37,839 nt of DNA, from positions 1 through 37,839 of the forward strand of contig NZ_KI271171.1 of the NCBI RefSeq assembly GCF_000469345.1. The letters are read 5' to 3'. Positions within the stretch are counted from its first letter, which is position 1; every line of letters starts with the position of its first letter. The notes beneath the pieces were generated by a model that saw only the letters and a program-made list of their open reading frames with translations, did not search any database and had not been told where the DNA came from. The stretch comes from Eubacterium ramulus ATCC 29099. Lineage in GTDB: Bacteria; Bacillota; Clostridia; Lachnospirales; Lachnospiraceae. This document shows, one piece after another, positions 26,720 through 35,363 of this stretch. Position numbers and translations under genes: made by a program.

Positions 26720-27591
26720 AATCAAAAATGACAAATCGGAATAAAACATTCTGGATCATCGCAATTCTGGTGATTGCATTGTTTTTTACATTCAATACCC
26801 TTCCGATGATCAAAGGTGTGATTTACAGTTTTACCAATTATAAAGGCTATGGTTCTTATGACGTGGTTGGATGGCGCAACTATGTGGATCTGTTTACCGA
26901 TGCGAGAGTCGGAAAAAGTTACCTGTTTACTTTTAAATATGCTGTCGCCGGAACAATTCTCGTTAATGTATTAAGTTTGCTTCTGGCACTTGGATTAAAC
27001 AGCAATATCAAAGGTAAGAGCGCGCTGCGAGGTATTTATTTTGTACCAAATATTCTGGGTGGACTGGTGATTGGCTATATTTTTAGCTTTATATTTACGT
27101 ATATTCTTCCTGTTATCGGAAACGTCTGCCATATTTCTATTCTGGAAAACAGTATTCTTGCCAGTGAAAAATATGCCTGGATTGCGGTACTGATCGTTGG
27201 TGTATGGCAGGCAGTGGCTATGAATACAATCATTTATATTTCTGGATTACAGACTGTTCCGGAGGATGTCTACGAGGCCAGTATGCTGGATGGTGCAAAC
27301 AAATGGACGGAATTCTGGAAAATAACATTTCCACTGATCATGCCGTTTGTATCCATCAATCTGGTGCTCAGCACAAAGAACTTCCTGATGGTATTTGATC
27401 AGATTGTATCCTTGACCCAGGGTGGTCCTGCACAGAGTACGGAATCAATTTCTTATCTGATCTACAAAAACGGTATGTCCGGCGGGCAGTTCGGATTTCA
27501 GAGCGCAAATGCAGTATTGTTTTTCATTGTGATCGTGGCAATCTCTGTTTTTCAGCTGCGTTTTACCAATAAAAAGGAGGAACAGTTGTAA
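26716..27591 (+). CDS. msmF: Sugar ABC transporter permease 1 (MsmF type)
   Basis: 291 residues and six membrane helices. The cytoplasmic EAA loop reads YEASMLDGANKWTEFWKITF near residues 190-209, which contacts the ATPase. Homologue of MsmF/RafF and MalF-like permeases. It overlaps the binding-protein gene by 4 bases and the second permease gene by 1 base, so the three proteins should be made in balance. No ATPase gene is in the operon. Confidence 0.92.
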   Translation: MKSKMTNRNKTFWIIAILVIALFFTFNTLPMIKGVIYSFTNYKGYGSYDVVGWRNYVDLFTDARVGKSYLFTFKYAVAGTILVNVLSLLLALGLNSNIKGKSALRGIYFVPNILGGLVIGYIFSFIFTYILPVIGNVCHISILENSILASEKYAWIAVLIVGVWQAVAMNTIIYISGLQTVPEDVYEASMLDGANKWTEFWKITFPLIMPFVSINLVLSTKNFLMVFDQIVSLTQGGPAQSTESISYLIYKNGMSGGQFGFQSANAVLFFIVIVAISVFQLRFTNKKEEQL

Positions 27592-28427
27592 TGGAAAAAG
27601 GGCGTAAAACAAATAAAATTTTAACAATACTTCTGATCATCGGAACTGTAACAGTATTTTTTCCGTTATATATGGCAGTGATTATTGCCTTCAAAAACCC
27701 AAATGAGATGACAAATGATGTGGCAGGTGCACTTTCTCTGCCGAAAAGCTGGAGTTTTTCCAACTTTGCAGAAGCAATGCAAGTGACAGATTTCTGGCAT
27801 TCTCTTGGCAACAGTTTACTTATCACACTTGTGACAATTGTGCTCGCAATTCTGATCCATTCCATTGCCGGATATGTAATCGGACGTGGTATGCGTAAAA
27901 TCAAAGGATTTAAATTTATTTATTTTTATATTGTCAGTGGTATGTTTGTACCATTTTCCATCCTGATGATGCCATTGGTAAAACAAACAGCTCAGATGGG
28001 GATTGGAAACCGTTTTGGTGTCATTGTTCTGTATCTGGTATTTTATATGCCAATGAATGTGCTTTTATACAGTGGATATCTGAAAAACATCCCGGAGGCA
28101 ATGGAAGAAGCGGCAAATATTGATGGAGCCAGTACATGGACAACATATTGGCGGGTTATTTTCCCGATGATGAAACCAATGCATGCCACAGTTGCAATTC
28201 TGACAGCTCTCGGTACCTGGAATGATGTAATGACACCACTGGTCATTATGTCCGGAACCGGTCAGAATACGCTTCCGCTGGCACAGTTAAATTTCCAAAG
28301 TCAGTTTGGAACGAATTACAATTTGGCATTTGCTTCTTATATTCTTGCATTGATTCCGATTTTGATTTTCTATGTCATTTGTCAGAAGCAAATATTAAAT
28401 GGTGTGGCAAATGGTGCCGTAAAATAG
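27591..28427 (+). CDS. msmG: Sugar ABC transporter permease 2 (MsmG type)
   Basis: 278 residues with six membrane helices. The EAA loop reads EEAANIDGASTWTTYWRVIF near residues 169-188. Homologue of MsmG/RafG and MalG-like permeases; forms the membrane channel with the preceding permease. AAGGAGG precedes the ATG, which shares a base with the previous TAA. A 97-base gap then separates it from agaSK; it holds TATAAT at 28430-28435 without a clear -35, and an AGGAGG for agaSK. Confidence 0.92.
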   Translation: MEKGRKTNKILTILLIIGTVTVFFPLYMAVIIAFKNPNEMTNDVAGALSLPKSWSFSNFAEAMQVTDFWHSLGNSLLITLVTIVLAILIHSIAGYVIGRGMRKIKGFKFIYFYIVSGMFVPFSILMMPLVKQTAQMGIGNRFGVIVLYLVFYMPMNVLLYSGYLKNIPEAMEEAANIDGASTWTTYWRVIFPMMKPMHATVAILTALGTWNDVMTPLVIMSGTGQNTLPLAQLNFQSQFGTNYNLAFASYILALIPILIFYVICQKQILNGVANGAVK

Positions 28428-28524
28428 TATAATAAAAACAACTAGTATTCAGATGCAATGAATCGTATTTTCTTAGTAAATGAGTGACAGATGGAAAAAT
28501 ATGAAAAATGAGGAGGAACTGTGA

Positions 28525-31323
28525 ATGGCAATTACTTTTGATGCAAATCGAAAAATATTTACAATTCATACAAAACAAACAACTTATCAGATGCAGGCAG
28601 ATGCGAATGGTTACCTGCTTCACTTATACTATGGAGCACGGACAAAAGGAAGTATGAATTATCTGTTATGTTATGCGGATCACGGTTTTTCCGGGAATCC
28701 ATATGTGGCAGGAATGGATCGTACCTATTCCCTGGATGCATTACCGCAGGAATATCCATCACTTGGAACAGGTGATTATCGTGGTGTCTCATTGAATATC
28801 GCAGCAGCTGATGGAACAGAGTGCTGTGATCCGACGTTTGATCATTATAAAATCACAAAAGGAAAATATCATCTGCAGGGACTTCCGGCTGTCTGGGCAG
28901 CAGATGATGAGGCAGAAACGCTGGAGATTGTGTTAAAAGATGCATTGATGCAGGTTGAGGTGCATCTGCTTTACGGTGTACTGGAAGATGCAGATATTAT
29001 TACCAGAAGTGTAATGATCAAAAATGCAGGTACAGAAACAATCACGGTGAAAAAAGCATTGTCAGCATGCCTTGATTTTGTACAAGGAGACTACGATGCT
29101 ATTAGTTTTTACGGTAGACATGCTATGGAACGTAATCCGGAACGTGTTCGGGTGGGACACGGAACATATCGGATCGGCAGCCGCAGAGGCACCTCCAGCC
29201 ATCAGTACAATCCAGGTGTGATTTTGGCAGATCATACCGCAACAGAAGATGCAGGCAATTGTTATGGAATGCTTTTCATGTACAGCGGGAATTTCGTGTG
29301 CGAGGCAGAGCGTGATCAGTTTAATCAGACTCGCTTTCAGATGGGATTAGGTGACGAGCTATTTGCTTATCCGGTGGAACCAGGCGCAGTTTTTACGGCA
29401 CCGGAAGTGATCATGACATATTCTGATCAGGGATTTTCAAAGCTGTCCCGCCAGTATCATAACTGCATTTTAAATCATGTTTGCAAGGGAAAACAGGTAC
29501 ATAGCAACCGGCCGATCCTGATCAACAGCTGGGAAGCAGCATACTTTGATTTTAATGGTGACACGATCGTGGATCTGGCCAAACAGGCAGCAGAGCTTGG
29601 CATTGATATGGTTGTTATGGACGATGGGTGGTTCGGAAAACGAAATGATGATAATTCCTCTTTGGGTGACTGGTTTGTCAATGACGATAAATTAGGGGGA
29701 ACATTAGGAGATCTGATTGAACGTGTGAATGCCCAGGGAGTAAAATTTGGTATCTGGATCGAGCCTGAGATGGTCAATGAAGACAGTGATCTGTATCGGG
29801 AGCATCCGGACTGGGCACTGACAATTCCGGGGCGTGCTCCAATCCGTTCCAGAAATCAGTTACTCCTTGATTTTTCCAGAAAAGAAGTTCGGGAAGAAAT
29901 TTTAAAACGTATCTGTGTGATTCTGGATCAGGGAAATATCGAATATATTAAGTGGGATATGAATCGCAGTATGTCCGATGTATATGCAGGAAATGTACCT
30001 TATGATTATGTTCTGGGCTTGTATGATTTTCTGGAAAAACTTACCAACCGTTATCCGGATATCCTGATTGAGGGCTGCAGTGGCGGCGGCGGACGTTTTG
30101 ATGCAGGTATGATGTATTACACACCACAGATCTGGTGCAGTGATAATACGGATGCCATCAATCGAACCCGGATTCAGTACGGAACGTCCTTCTTCTATCC
30201 GACAGCAGTGGTCGGATCTCATGTGTCTGCGGTACCAAATCATCAGACCGGAAGAATCACAAGTCTGAATACCAGAGGGATAGTGGCTATGGCTGGTACC
30301 TTTGGATTTGAAATGAATCCTGCATTACTGAGCAGTGAAGAAAAAGAGGAAATACGTACAATGCTTGCAACCTATCGTAGACATCAGGAATTGATTCGTG
30401 AAGGAGATTATTACCGTCTCTCTGATCCGTTTCAAGAAGAAGTGGCTGCATGGATGAGTGTTGCAAAGGATCAGTCACAGGCATTAGTAAGTGTGGTACG
30501 TTTGTCGGCAGAGGGTAATCCCTTCGGAACCTATGTGAAGTTAAAAGGTCTGGATGCAGAGAGCTTCTATCTGGAAGAAACAACAGGCCATGTATATAGT
30601 GGTATGACATTGATGCAGGCAGGTCTCTTGCTTCCGATGGCAGCAGCAGAATATGAAGCATATCAGTTTTCTTTCAAAAAAATGAAGGAGGCAGCTGATT
30701 TATACGATGTTCTCAGGAATAAAATCAGTGCAGAACGAAATGTAATCAGTATTTTTGGTGGTTCCGGTTCCGGAAAAACGACCATGGCAGACATTTTACA
30801 GCAACATTTTCTGGAAGACGGTATCGGCTGTTTCGTCCTGCATGGAGATGATTATCCACACAGAATTCCGAAAATGAATGATGAAAAAAGGGAACAAATT
30901 TATCAGGAAAACGGAGAAAAAGGGCTGGATGCATACCTTGGAACTCCGCAGGAGATTGAGTACGACAGAATCAATCAGGTACTTGCGAAGTTTCATGCCG
31001 GTGCTTCTGTAATCGAACTGAAAAAAATGGGTCGGGAAGCGGATGAAATCTGGTATGAGCAGACCGATCTGACCGGTGTACAGGTATTGCTTCTGGAGTG
31101 GACACATGGTGGAAGTGAGTACCTGGAAGGAGTGGATGTTTCTGTTTATCTGGACAGCTCGCCGGAAGAGACACAAGCACGCAGGATTCGTCGTGGACGG
31201 GATGAAAATGCAGCCAGTGCGTTTATTCAGCTTGTTGTTTCCATAGAAGGAAAAAAATTGCAGGAGCAGGCGAAACAGGCAGATGTTAGCGTTGGAAAGG
31301 ATGGTCATATATATGAATCTTAA
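28525..31323 (+). CDS. agaSK: Bifunctional alpha-galactosidase/sucrose kinase (AgaSK)
   Basis: 932 residues: an N-terminal GH36 alpha-galactosidase fused to a C-terminal P-loop kinase. The nucleophile is Asp478 in KWDMNRS and the acid/base is Asp540 in WCSDNTDA, with VMDDGWFG and GFWIEPEM-like (FGIWIEPEMVN) motifs before them. The kinase domain starts near residue 735, with Walker A GGSGSGKT at 745-752 and LLLEWTHGG later. The published R. gnavus AgaSK hydrolyses raffinose-type sugars and phosphorylates the released sucrose to sucrose-6-phosphate. There is no signal peptide, so it acts on imported sugar. It is in frame throughout, not an assembly fusion. Confidence 0.93.
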   Translation: MAITFDANRKIFTIHTKQTTYQMQADANGYLLHLYYGARTKGSMNYLLCYADHGFSGNPYVAGMDRTYSLDALPQEYPSLGTGDYRGVSLNIAAADGTECCDPTFDHYKITKGKYHLQGLPAVWAADDEAETLEIVLKDALMQVEVHLLYGVLEDADIITRSVMIKNAGTETITVKKALSACLDFVQGDYDAISFYGRHAMERNPERVRVGHGTYRIGSRRGTSSHQYNPGVILADHTATEDAGNCYGMLFMYSGNFVCEAERDQFNQTRFQMGLGDELFAYPVEPGAVFTAPEVIMTYSDQGFSKLSRQYHNCILNHVCKGKQVHSNRPILINSWEAAYFDFNGDTIVDLAKQAAELGIDMVVMDDGWFGKRNDDNSSLGDWFVNDDKLGGTLGDLIERVNAQGVKFGIWIEPEMVNEDSDLYREHPDWALTIPGRAPIRSRNQLLLDFSRKEVREEILKRICVILDQGNIEYIKWDMNRSMSDVYAGNVPYDYVLGLYDFLEKLTNRYPDILIEGCSGGGGRFDAGMMYYTPQIWCSDNTDAINRTRIQYGTSFFYPTAVVGSHVSAVPNHQTGRITSLNTRGIVAMAGTFGFEMNPALLSSEEKEEIRTMLATYRRHQELIREGDYYRLSDPFQEEVAAWMSVAKDQSQALVSVVRLSAEGNPFGTYVKLKGLDAESFYLEETTGHVYSGMTLMQAGLLLPMAAAEYEAYQFSFKKMKEAADLYDVLRNKISAERNVISIFGGSGSGKTTMADILQQHFLEDGIGCFVLHGDDYPHRIPKMNDEKREQIYQENGEKGLDAYLGTPQEIEYDRINQVLAKFHAGASVIELKKMGREADEIWYEQTDLTGVQVLLLEWTHGGSEYLEGVDVSVYLDSSPEETQARRIRRGRDENAASAFIQLVVSIEGKKLQEQAKQADVSVGKDGHIYES

Positions 31324-32782
31324 ACCGATGCTGAATGCTTATCCGGACAGTTTAGGCGGAACACTGGGAGATATTGTAACATTATTGAAAAAGGATGATA
31401 TGAAAGGTGTTTTTGGATCTTTTTATATTTTACCGAGTTTGTATCATTCAGATCTGGATCGTGGATTTTCCGTCATTGATTATGATATCAATGAAGAATT
31501 GGCAGAGCGGGATGATCTTGAGGCATTAAAGGAAGTTGGTATAGATCTGAAACTGGATTTTATCCTGAATCATGCTTCTGCACAGTCTCCACAGTTCAAA
31601 GATCTGGTTGAAAAAGGAGATGCGTCGGAATATAAAAACTTTTTTATTGACTGGAATGCATTCTGGGAAGGATATGGCTCTATGACGGAGGAAGGGTATA
31701 TTCAACCGGATGAAACGTATATCAAAGACATGTTTTTTCGAAAACCGGGGCTTCCGATTCTGATGGTACAGTTTCCGGATGGAACCAAACGACCATATTG
31801 GAATACATTTTACCAGGAAGAGCATTATCCACAGTATCTGGGACAGATGGATCTGGATATCCGGTCAGCGAAGGTATGGGATTTTTATCGGGAAACACTT
31901 GCAAAAATCGCTTCCTATGGCGCAAGTATTGTGCGGCTGGATGCTTTTGCCTATGCCCCAAAGGCTCCTGGACGGAAAAATTTTCTGAATGAACCGGAAA
32001 CATGGGATTTGCTGGAACAGATCAGAATGTATGCAGAACCTTATGAGCTGACGCTGCTGCCGGAAATCCATGCCGCATATGAGGAGCATATTTATCAGAC
32101 GGTAGCAGAAAAAGGTTATATGACCTATGATTTCTTTCTGCCCGGGCTTGTGATCGATGCCATTGAAAATAAACGTAGCAAGTATCTGGCAGCATGGGCG
32201 AAAGAATTGGTAGAGAAAAAAATCAATACCGTAAATATGCTTGGCTGTCATGATGGAATACCGATGCTGGATCTTAAGGGAATTCTTCCGGAAGAAGATA
32301 TTCAGAAACTGATTGCACTGATTGTAGACCGTGGTGGCATGGTGAAAAATCTGCATGGGCAGAAAAATGTGTATTATCAGGTAAATGCCACATATTTCAG
32401 TGCACTTGGTGAATCTGAACAGAAACTTTTACTGGCAAGAGCAATTCAGATATTTATGCCGGGGAAACCACAGGTCTGGTATCTGGATCTGTTTGCCGGG
32501 AAAAATGATCATGAAGCTGTGAAAGAGGCCGGAGAAGGCGGACATAAGGAAATCAACCGTACGAATTTGACAGACATTCAGATCCGGCAGGGACTTCAGA
32601 CCGATGTCGTGCAAAAACAGTTAGAACTGTTACGTTTTCGCAGCACCAGCAGGGCGTTTACGGAAGATGCGGATATTCAAATCCAGTCCGATGGTCGGAA
32701 ATTGATGATCCGTTGGAGTAATTCAGCTGCAGCTGCTCAGCTGGATGTAGATTTTGAGACAGGAAGTTTTGTTATATCCTGA
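31313..32782 (+). CDS. gtfA: Sucrose phosphorylase (GH13)
   Basis: Splits sucrose with phosphate into glucose-1-phosphate and fructose. 489 residues from ATG 31313, the normal length, beginning LKPMLNAYPDSLGGTLGD. Catalytic residues are the nucleophile Asp210 in VRLDAFAYA, the acid/base Glu251 in LLPEIHAAYEE and the stabiliser Asp314 in LGCHDGIPMLDLKG. An upstream ATG at 31283 would add 10 residues but is not conserved. It overlaps the end of agaSK by 11 bases. The msmEFG-aga-gtfA set matches the S. mutans msm operon. Confidence 0.93.
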   Translation: MNLKPMLNAYPDSLGGTLGDIVTLLKKDDMKGVFGSFYILPSLYHSDLDRGFSVIDYDINEELAERDDLEALKEVGIDLKLDFILNHASAQSPQFKDLVEKGDASEYKNFFIDWNAFWEGYGSMTEEGYIQPDETYIKDMFFRKPGLPILMVQFPDGTKRPYWNTFYQEEHYPQYLGQMDLDIRSAKVWDFYRETLAKIASYGASIVRLDAFAYAPKAPGRKNFLNEPETWDLLEQIRMYAEPYELTLLPEIHAAYEEHIYQTVAEKGYMTYDFFLPGLVIDAIENKRSKYLAAWAKELVEKKINTVNMLGCHDGIPMLDLKGILPEEDIQKLIALIVDRGGMVKNLHGQKNVYYQVNATYFSALGESEQKLLLARAIQIFMPGKPQVWYLDLFAGKNDHEAVKEAGEGGHKEINRTNLTDIQIRQGLQTDVVQKQLELLRFRSTSRAFTEDADIQIQSDGRKLMIRWSNSAAAAQLDVDFETGSFVIS

Positions 32783-32808
32783 TCTCAGATATTTTGAGAG
32801 GTATAAAA

Positions 32809-33162
32809 ATGAGTAAATTACTGGAAAAATCAATGGATGAGCTATGTGCAAATACGGTAGATACAGTAGACCGCATTATGGGAAGATATAATGTAGGGCT
32901 GGAAGAAGCCTGCTCTGTTGCCGGAATCAGTGCGATCGATTACAGTGAGTGGAAAGAAAATGCACCGCAGATGACTTTCCAGGAGCAGGAGATAGATGAG
33001 CATGAACTGGAAATGAAAGAAAAAATGATGGAAAAAATTGTAATGCATAAGATTCCGGATTTGCTGAAGCTTGGAATTACATTGGAAAACGCATGTGAGT
33101 TTGCAAAAATCAGCATGGAAGAATACGAAGAATATAAAAACAAGCATGTGAACGAAGAATAA
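32809..33162 (+). CDS. Small hypothetical protein with two internal repeats
   Basis: 117 residues from ATG 32809, which follows GAGAGG; an upstream TTG at 32794 is less likely. The sequence holds two similar helical units, YNVGLEEACSVAGISAIDY (~29-47) and LGITLENACEFAKISMEEY (~89-107), sharing G(I/V)xLExAC..A.IS...Y followed by xE(W/Y)K. They are joined by a charged Glu/Met/Lys-rich segment. Each unit resembles a short helix-turn-helix, but DNA binding is not shown. It is close behind gtfA (26 bases), so it is probably co-transcribed. Function unknown. Confidence 0.65.
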   Translation: MSKLLEKSMDELCANTVDTVDRIMGRYNVGLEEACSVAGISAIDYSEWKENAPQMTFQEQEIDEHELEMKEKMMEKIVMHKIPDLLKLGITLENACEFAKISMEEYEEYKNKHVNEE

Positions 33163-33165
33163 GTA

Positions 33166-33213
33166 ATCCCCCGCTTCAAGTGTGTAGAGCACTAAGCGGT
33201 AGGTAAGGGGGAT
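33166..33213 (+). other. C-rich/G-rich RNA hairpin in the 3' region
   Basis: ATCCCCC (33166-33172) pairs with GGGGGAT (33207-33213). An inner stem has CGCTT (33172-33176) with AAGCG (33194-33198), and AGTG (33179-33182) with CACT (33190-33193) around loop TGTAGAG. The unpaired 3' strand holds GGTAGGTAA. It follows the hypothetical gene's stop and precedes a terminator stem, so the transcript end or a separate small RNA would be structured. A 28-codon ORF from 33212 lies partly in it; see rejected items. Confidence 0.5.
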
Positions 33214-33244
33214 GCTTATGTCCGTTTTACTTAAGTGCAAATGG

Positions 33245-33286
33245 AAAACCACCTCATTGACAGAATTGTCGGTGAGGTGGTTTTTT
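33245..33286 (+). terminator. Very stable terminator before the GntR operon
   Basis: An 18-bp stem (33245-33262 with 33267-33284), core AACCACCTCA/TGAGGTGGTT and inner GACA/TGTC with two G-U pairs, loop GAAT, ending in a T-run. It closes the raffinose operon and the small hypothetical gene. The gap 33163-33468 is otherwise non-coding and holds the hairpin, this terminator, and the GntR promoter. Confidence 0.93.
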
Positions 33287-33395
33287 AATACTTCCTTTTA
33301 ATCTCTGATTGTTAAATTTGCGTACCGGCGTTTTGCATTTCGCATGCATTGCTATCAAAAAAAGTTTACGAAAGAGTATTCGAATGTTTACTCGC

Positions 33396-33446
33396 CAAAC
33401 AGTATATAACAGTTGACAACAGGTACATACTGTTATATACTGTTTG
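33396..33446. promoter_or_regulatory. GntR promoter embedded in a 17-bp perfect inverted repeat
   Basis: CAAACAGTATATAACAG (33396-33412) and CTGTTATATACTGTTTG (33430-33446) are perfect inverted copies. The 17-base centre begins with the -35 TTGACA (33413-33418), and the -10 TATACT (33436-33441) is inside the right arm, with 17-base spacing. Within each arm the half-site AACAGT(A/T) occurs twice at a 10-base step, giving four half-sites. This is the expected layout of an autoregulated YtrA-type GntR operator. Confidence 0.8.
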
Positions 33447-33468
33447 TTGCAAGGGAGGTTCCATCAAT

Positions 33469-33843
33469 ATGCATATAATCTTAAATCATAGTTCTATGGT
33501 GCCAATTTACGAGCAGCTTATGGAACAGATAAAAACGGGAATTATTGAGTCGGCGCTGGCGGAGGGAGAGGCGCTTCCTTCTGTGAGAAAACTGGCAGGA
33601 GAGCTTCGTATCAGTGCTCTGACGGTAAAAAAAGCTTATGACAAGCTGGAGGAAGCTGGATTTGTGACAACCGTTCATGGAAAAGGAACGTTTGTTGCAG
33701 CTTCAGATAAACAGCTGGCATTGGAAGCACGCAGGAGAGCAGTAGAAGAAGAATTTGAAAAAGCAATCGATCAGGCAAAAAACGTTGGATTGAGCAACGA
33801 TGAAATTTTGGAAATCGTAACTTTACTGCTGGACGAGGCATAG
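33469..33843 (+). CDS. GntR-family transcriptional regulator (YtrA subfamily)
   Basis: 124 residues: an N-terminal winged helix (VPIYEQLMEQIKTGII, LPSVRKLAGELRIS, LTVKKAYDKLEEAGFV, HGKGTFVA), then only a short two-helix tail of ~45 residues. The lack of an effector domain and its position upstream of an ABC transporter place it in the YtrA subfamily. The start is ATG 33469, preceded by AGGGAGG; a longer reading frame from 33349 crosses the promoter. It probably binds the inverted repeat around its own promoter. Confidence 0.92.
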   Translation: MHIILNHSSMVPIYEQLMEQIKTGIIESALAEGEALPSVRKLAGELRISALTVKKAYDKLEEAGFVTTVHGKGTFVAASDKQLALEARRRAVEEEFEKAIDQAKNVGLSNDEILEIVTLLLDEA

Positions 33844-33861
33844 GGAGCAGGAGGATTTGTA

Positions 33862-34713
33862 ATGATTAAAATGAAAAATGTCTGCAAGACATATGAAGGA
33901 TTTCAGTTTGATCTGTCCATGGAGATCCCAAATGGACGGATCACAGGTCTGGTTGGAAAGAATGGAGCCGGAAAAAGTACAGCGATTAAATTGATACTTG
34001 GACTGACGGAGGCAGAAAGCGGAGAAATAACTATATTTGGAAAATGCGTGCATCAGTTAAGCATGTCAGAGAAAGCACAGATCGGAGCATCACTGGCAGA
34101 ATCCGGTTTTAGCAGTTATTTAAATATTACGGATGTAAAAAAAATATTGGAAAAAATGTATCCGGATTTTAATAAAGGATATTTCGAAAAAATGTGCCGT
34201 GAATTGAATCTTCCGGAAAAAAAGCGAATCCGTGAATATTCTACTGGTATGAAAGCAAAATTGCGGGTGCTGACCGCACTCAGCCACCATGCTAAGCTCC
34301 TGGTCATGGATGAACCGACGGCAGGATTAGACGTGGAAGCCAGAAATCATATTCTGGATATGCTGCGGGCCTATATGGAAGAGGATGAAGAACGTTCCAT
34401 TCTGATCACATCCCATATTGCGTCTGATCTGGAACAGCTGTGTGATGATATTTATCTGATCCACAATGGAACACTTATTTTGTATGAGGATACAGATGTG
34501 ATTCTGGAGCAGTATGGTGTATTAAAAGTGAGTGAAGATCAATTTGCCGGCTTGGATCAGGACTATCTGTTAAAAAAACAGAAAACGTCCTACGGTTATG
34601 CCTGCTTCACAAACCACAAAGATTATTATCAGCAAAATTATCCGGGGATCATTGTAGAAAATGGCAATATCGATGAATTGATTTTAATGATGACAGGAGG
34701 TTATCAGGGATGA
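33862..34713 (+). CDS. ABC transporter ATP-binding protein
   Basis: 283 residues. Walker A GKNGAGKST at 32-40, a degenerate signature YSTGMKAKL around 135-143 (STGM replaces SGGQ, common in ABC-2/BcrA-type ATPases), Walker B LLVMDEPTAGLD and the switch histidine in ITSHI. A C-terminal extension of ~80 residues follows the core, as in BcrA/YtrB relatives. It is the ATPase of the exporter formed with the next gene. The substrate is unknown; YtrA-linked systems often respond to cell-wall antibiotics, but that is not shown here. CAGGAGG lies upstream. Confidence 0.92.
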   Translation: MIKMKNVCKTYEGFQFDLSMEIPNGRITGLVGKNGAGKSTAIKLILGLTEAESGEITIFGKCVHQLSMSEKAQIGASLAESGFSSYLNITDVKKILEKMYPDFNKGYFEKMCRELNLPEKKRIREYSTGMKAKLRVLTALSHHAKLLVMDEPTAGLDVEARNHILDMLRAYMEEDEERSILITSHIASDLEQLCDDIYLIHNGTLILYEDTDVILEQYGVLKVSEDQFAGLDQDYLLKKQKTSYGYACFTNHKDYYQQNYPGIIVENGNIDELILMMTGGYQG

Positions 34714-35363
34714 GAGGATTATTAGAAAAAGATATACGATTGTTGATACACAGCAAGCAGACATTTGTATGTTTTATTGCATTGGCAGTTGTACTTGGTG
34801 TTGCACAGAAAAGCACATTTATGCTTGGCTATCTGACGTTTTTTATATCAGCCATCCTGGTTTCGACACTTTCTTATGATGAGATGAATCATGGATTTGC
34901 TTTTTTGTTTACATTACCTATTAACCGAAAAATATATGTCAGGGAAAAATATGTATTTTGTATGGGTGGAGCAGTTATCGTCTGGTCTCTTACGATGATG
35001 CTTTATGTGATTATATTAAATGTGAGACATACACCGGCAGTGATTTCAGAAGAAGTGTTGAAAGGCCTTTCCTTTTTGCCGATTGTTATTTTCTTTCTAT
35101 CGCTGCTGATTCCTATGCAGTTAAAGTTCGGAGTAGAAAAAAGCCGCCTTGTAATGATCGGTGTTTCTGTTTTGGTTGGAGTGATGATTTATTATTTGGC
35201 AGAAAAAAGTGGAATGCTGGATGGAAACAGCGCAGTCGTGTTGTCTGCTTTCGACTTGACCGGAGATCTGGCGGTAGATGTGATCGGATTGCTTATAGCC
35301 GCTGTTCTGGCTGTGGTGTCATACCTGTGCAGCTGCCGTATTATGAAAAAGAAAGAACTGTAA
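34710..35363 (+). CDS. ABC-2 type transporter permease
   Basis: 217 residues with six hydrophobic segments. It starts RGLLEKDIRLLIHSKQTFV, typical of ABC-2 permeases, and has the cytoplasmic amphipathic motif SYDEMNHGFAFLFTLPINRKIYVREKY (residues ~52-78), the recurring element of this family in Clostridia. Overlaps the ATPase gene by 4 bases. Functions as the exporter's membrane partner; cargo unknown. The 277-base gap after it carries two candidate pckA promoters. Confidence 0.9.
   Translation: MRGLLEKDIRLLIHSKQTFVCFIALAVVLGVAQKSTFMLGYLTFFISAILVSTLSYDEMNHGFAFLFTLPINRKIYVREKYVFCMGGAVIVWSLTMMLYVIILNVRHTPAVISEEVLKGLSFLPIVIFFLSLLIPMQLKFGVEKSRLVMIGVSVLVGVMIYYLAEKSGMLDGNSAVVLSAFDLTGDLAVDVIGLLIAAVLAVVSYLCSCRIMKKKEL

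Noticed and set aside
30700-30760. AgaSK galactosidase-kinase junction as an artefactual fusion
   Set aside because: The reading frame is continuous and the same two-domain protein is described from R. gnavus.
33212-33301. Short ORF (about 28 codons) starting within the G-rich arm and crossing the terminator
   Set aside because: An AAGGGGG precedes it, but the G-run is paired in the hairpin and the frame passes through the terminator stem; the peptide matches nothing I know.
33349-33468. Extended GntR frame starting at 33349
   Set aside because: Those codons run through the promoter and its inverted repeat; the winged helix begins normally at 33469.
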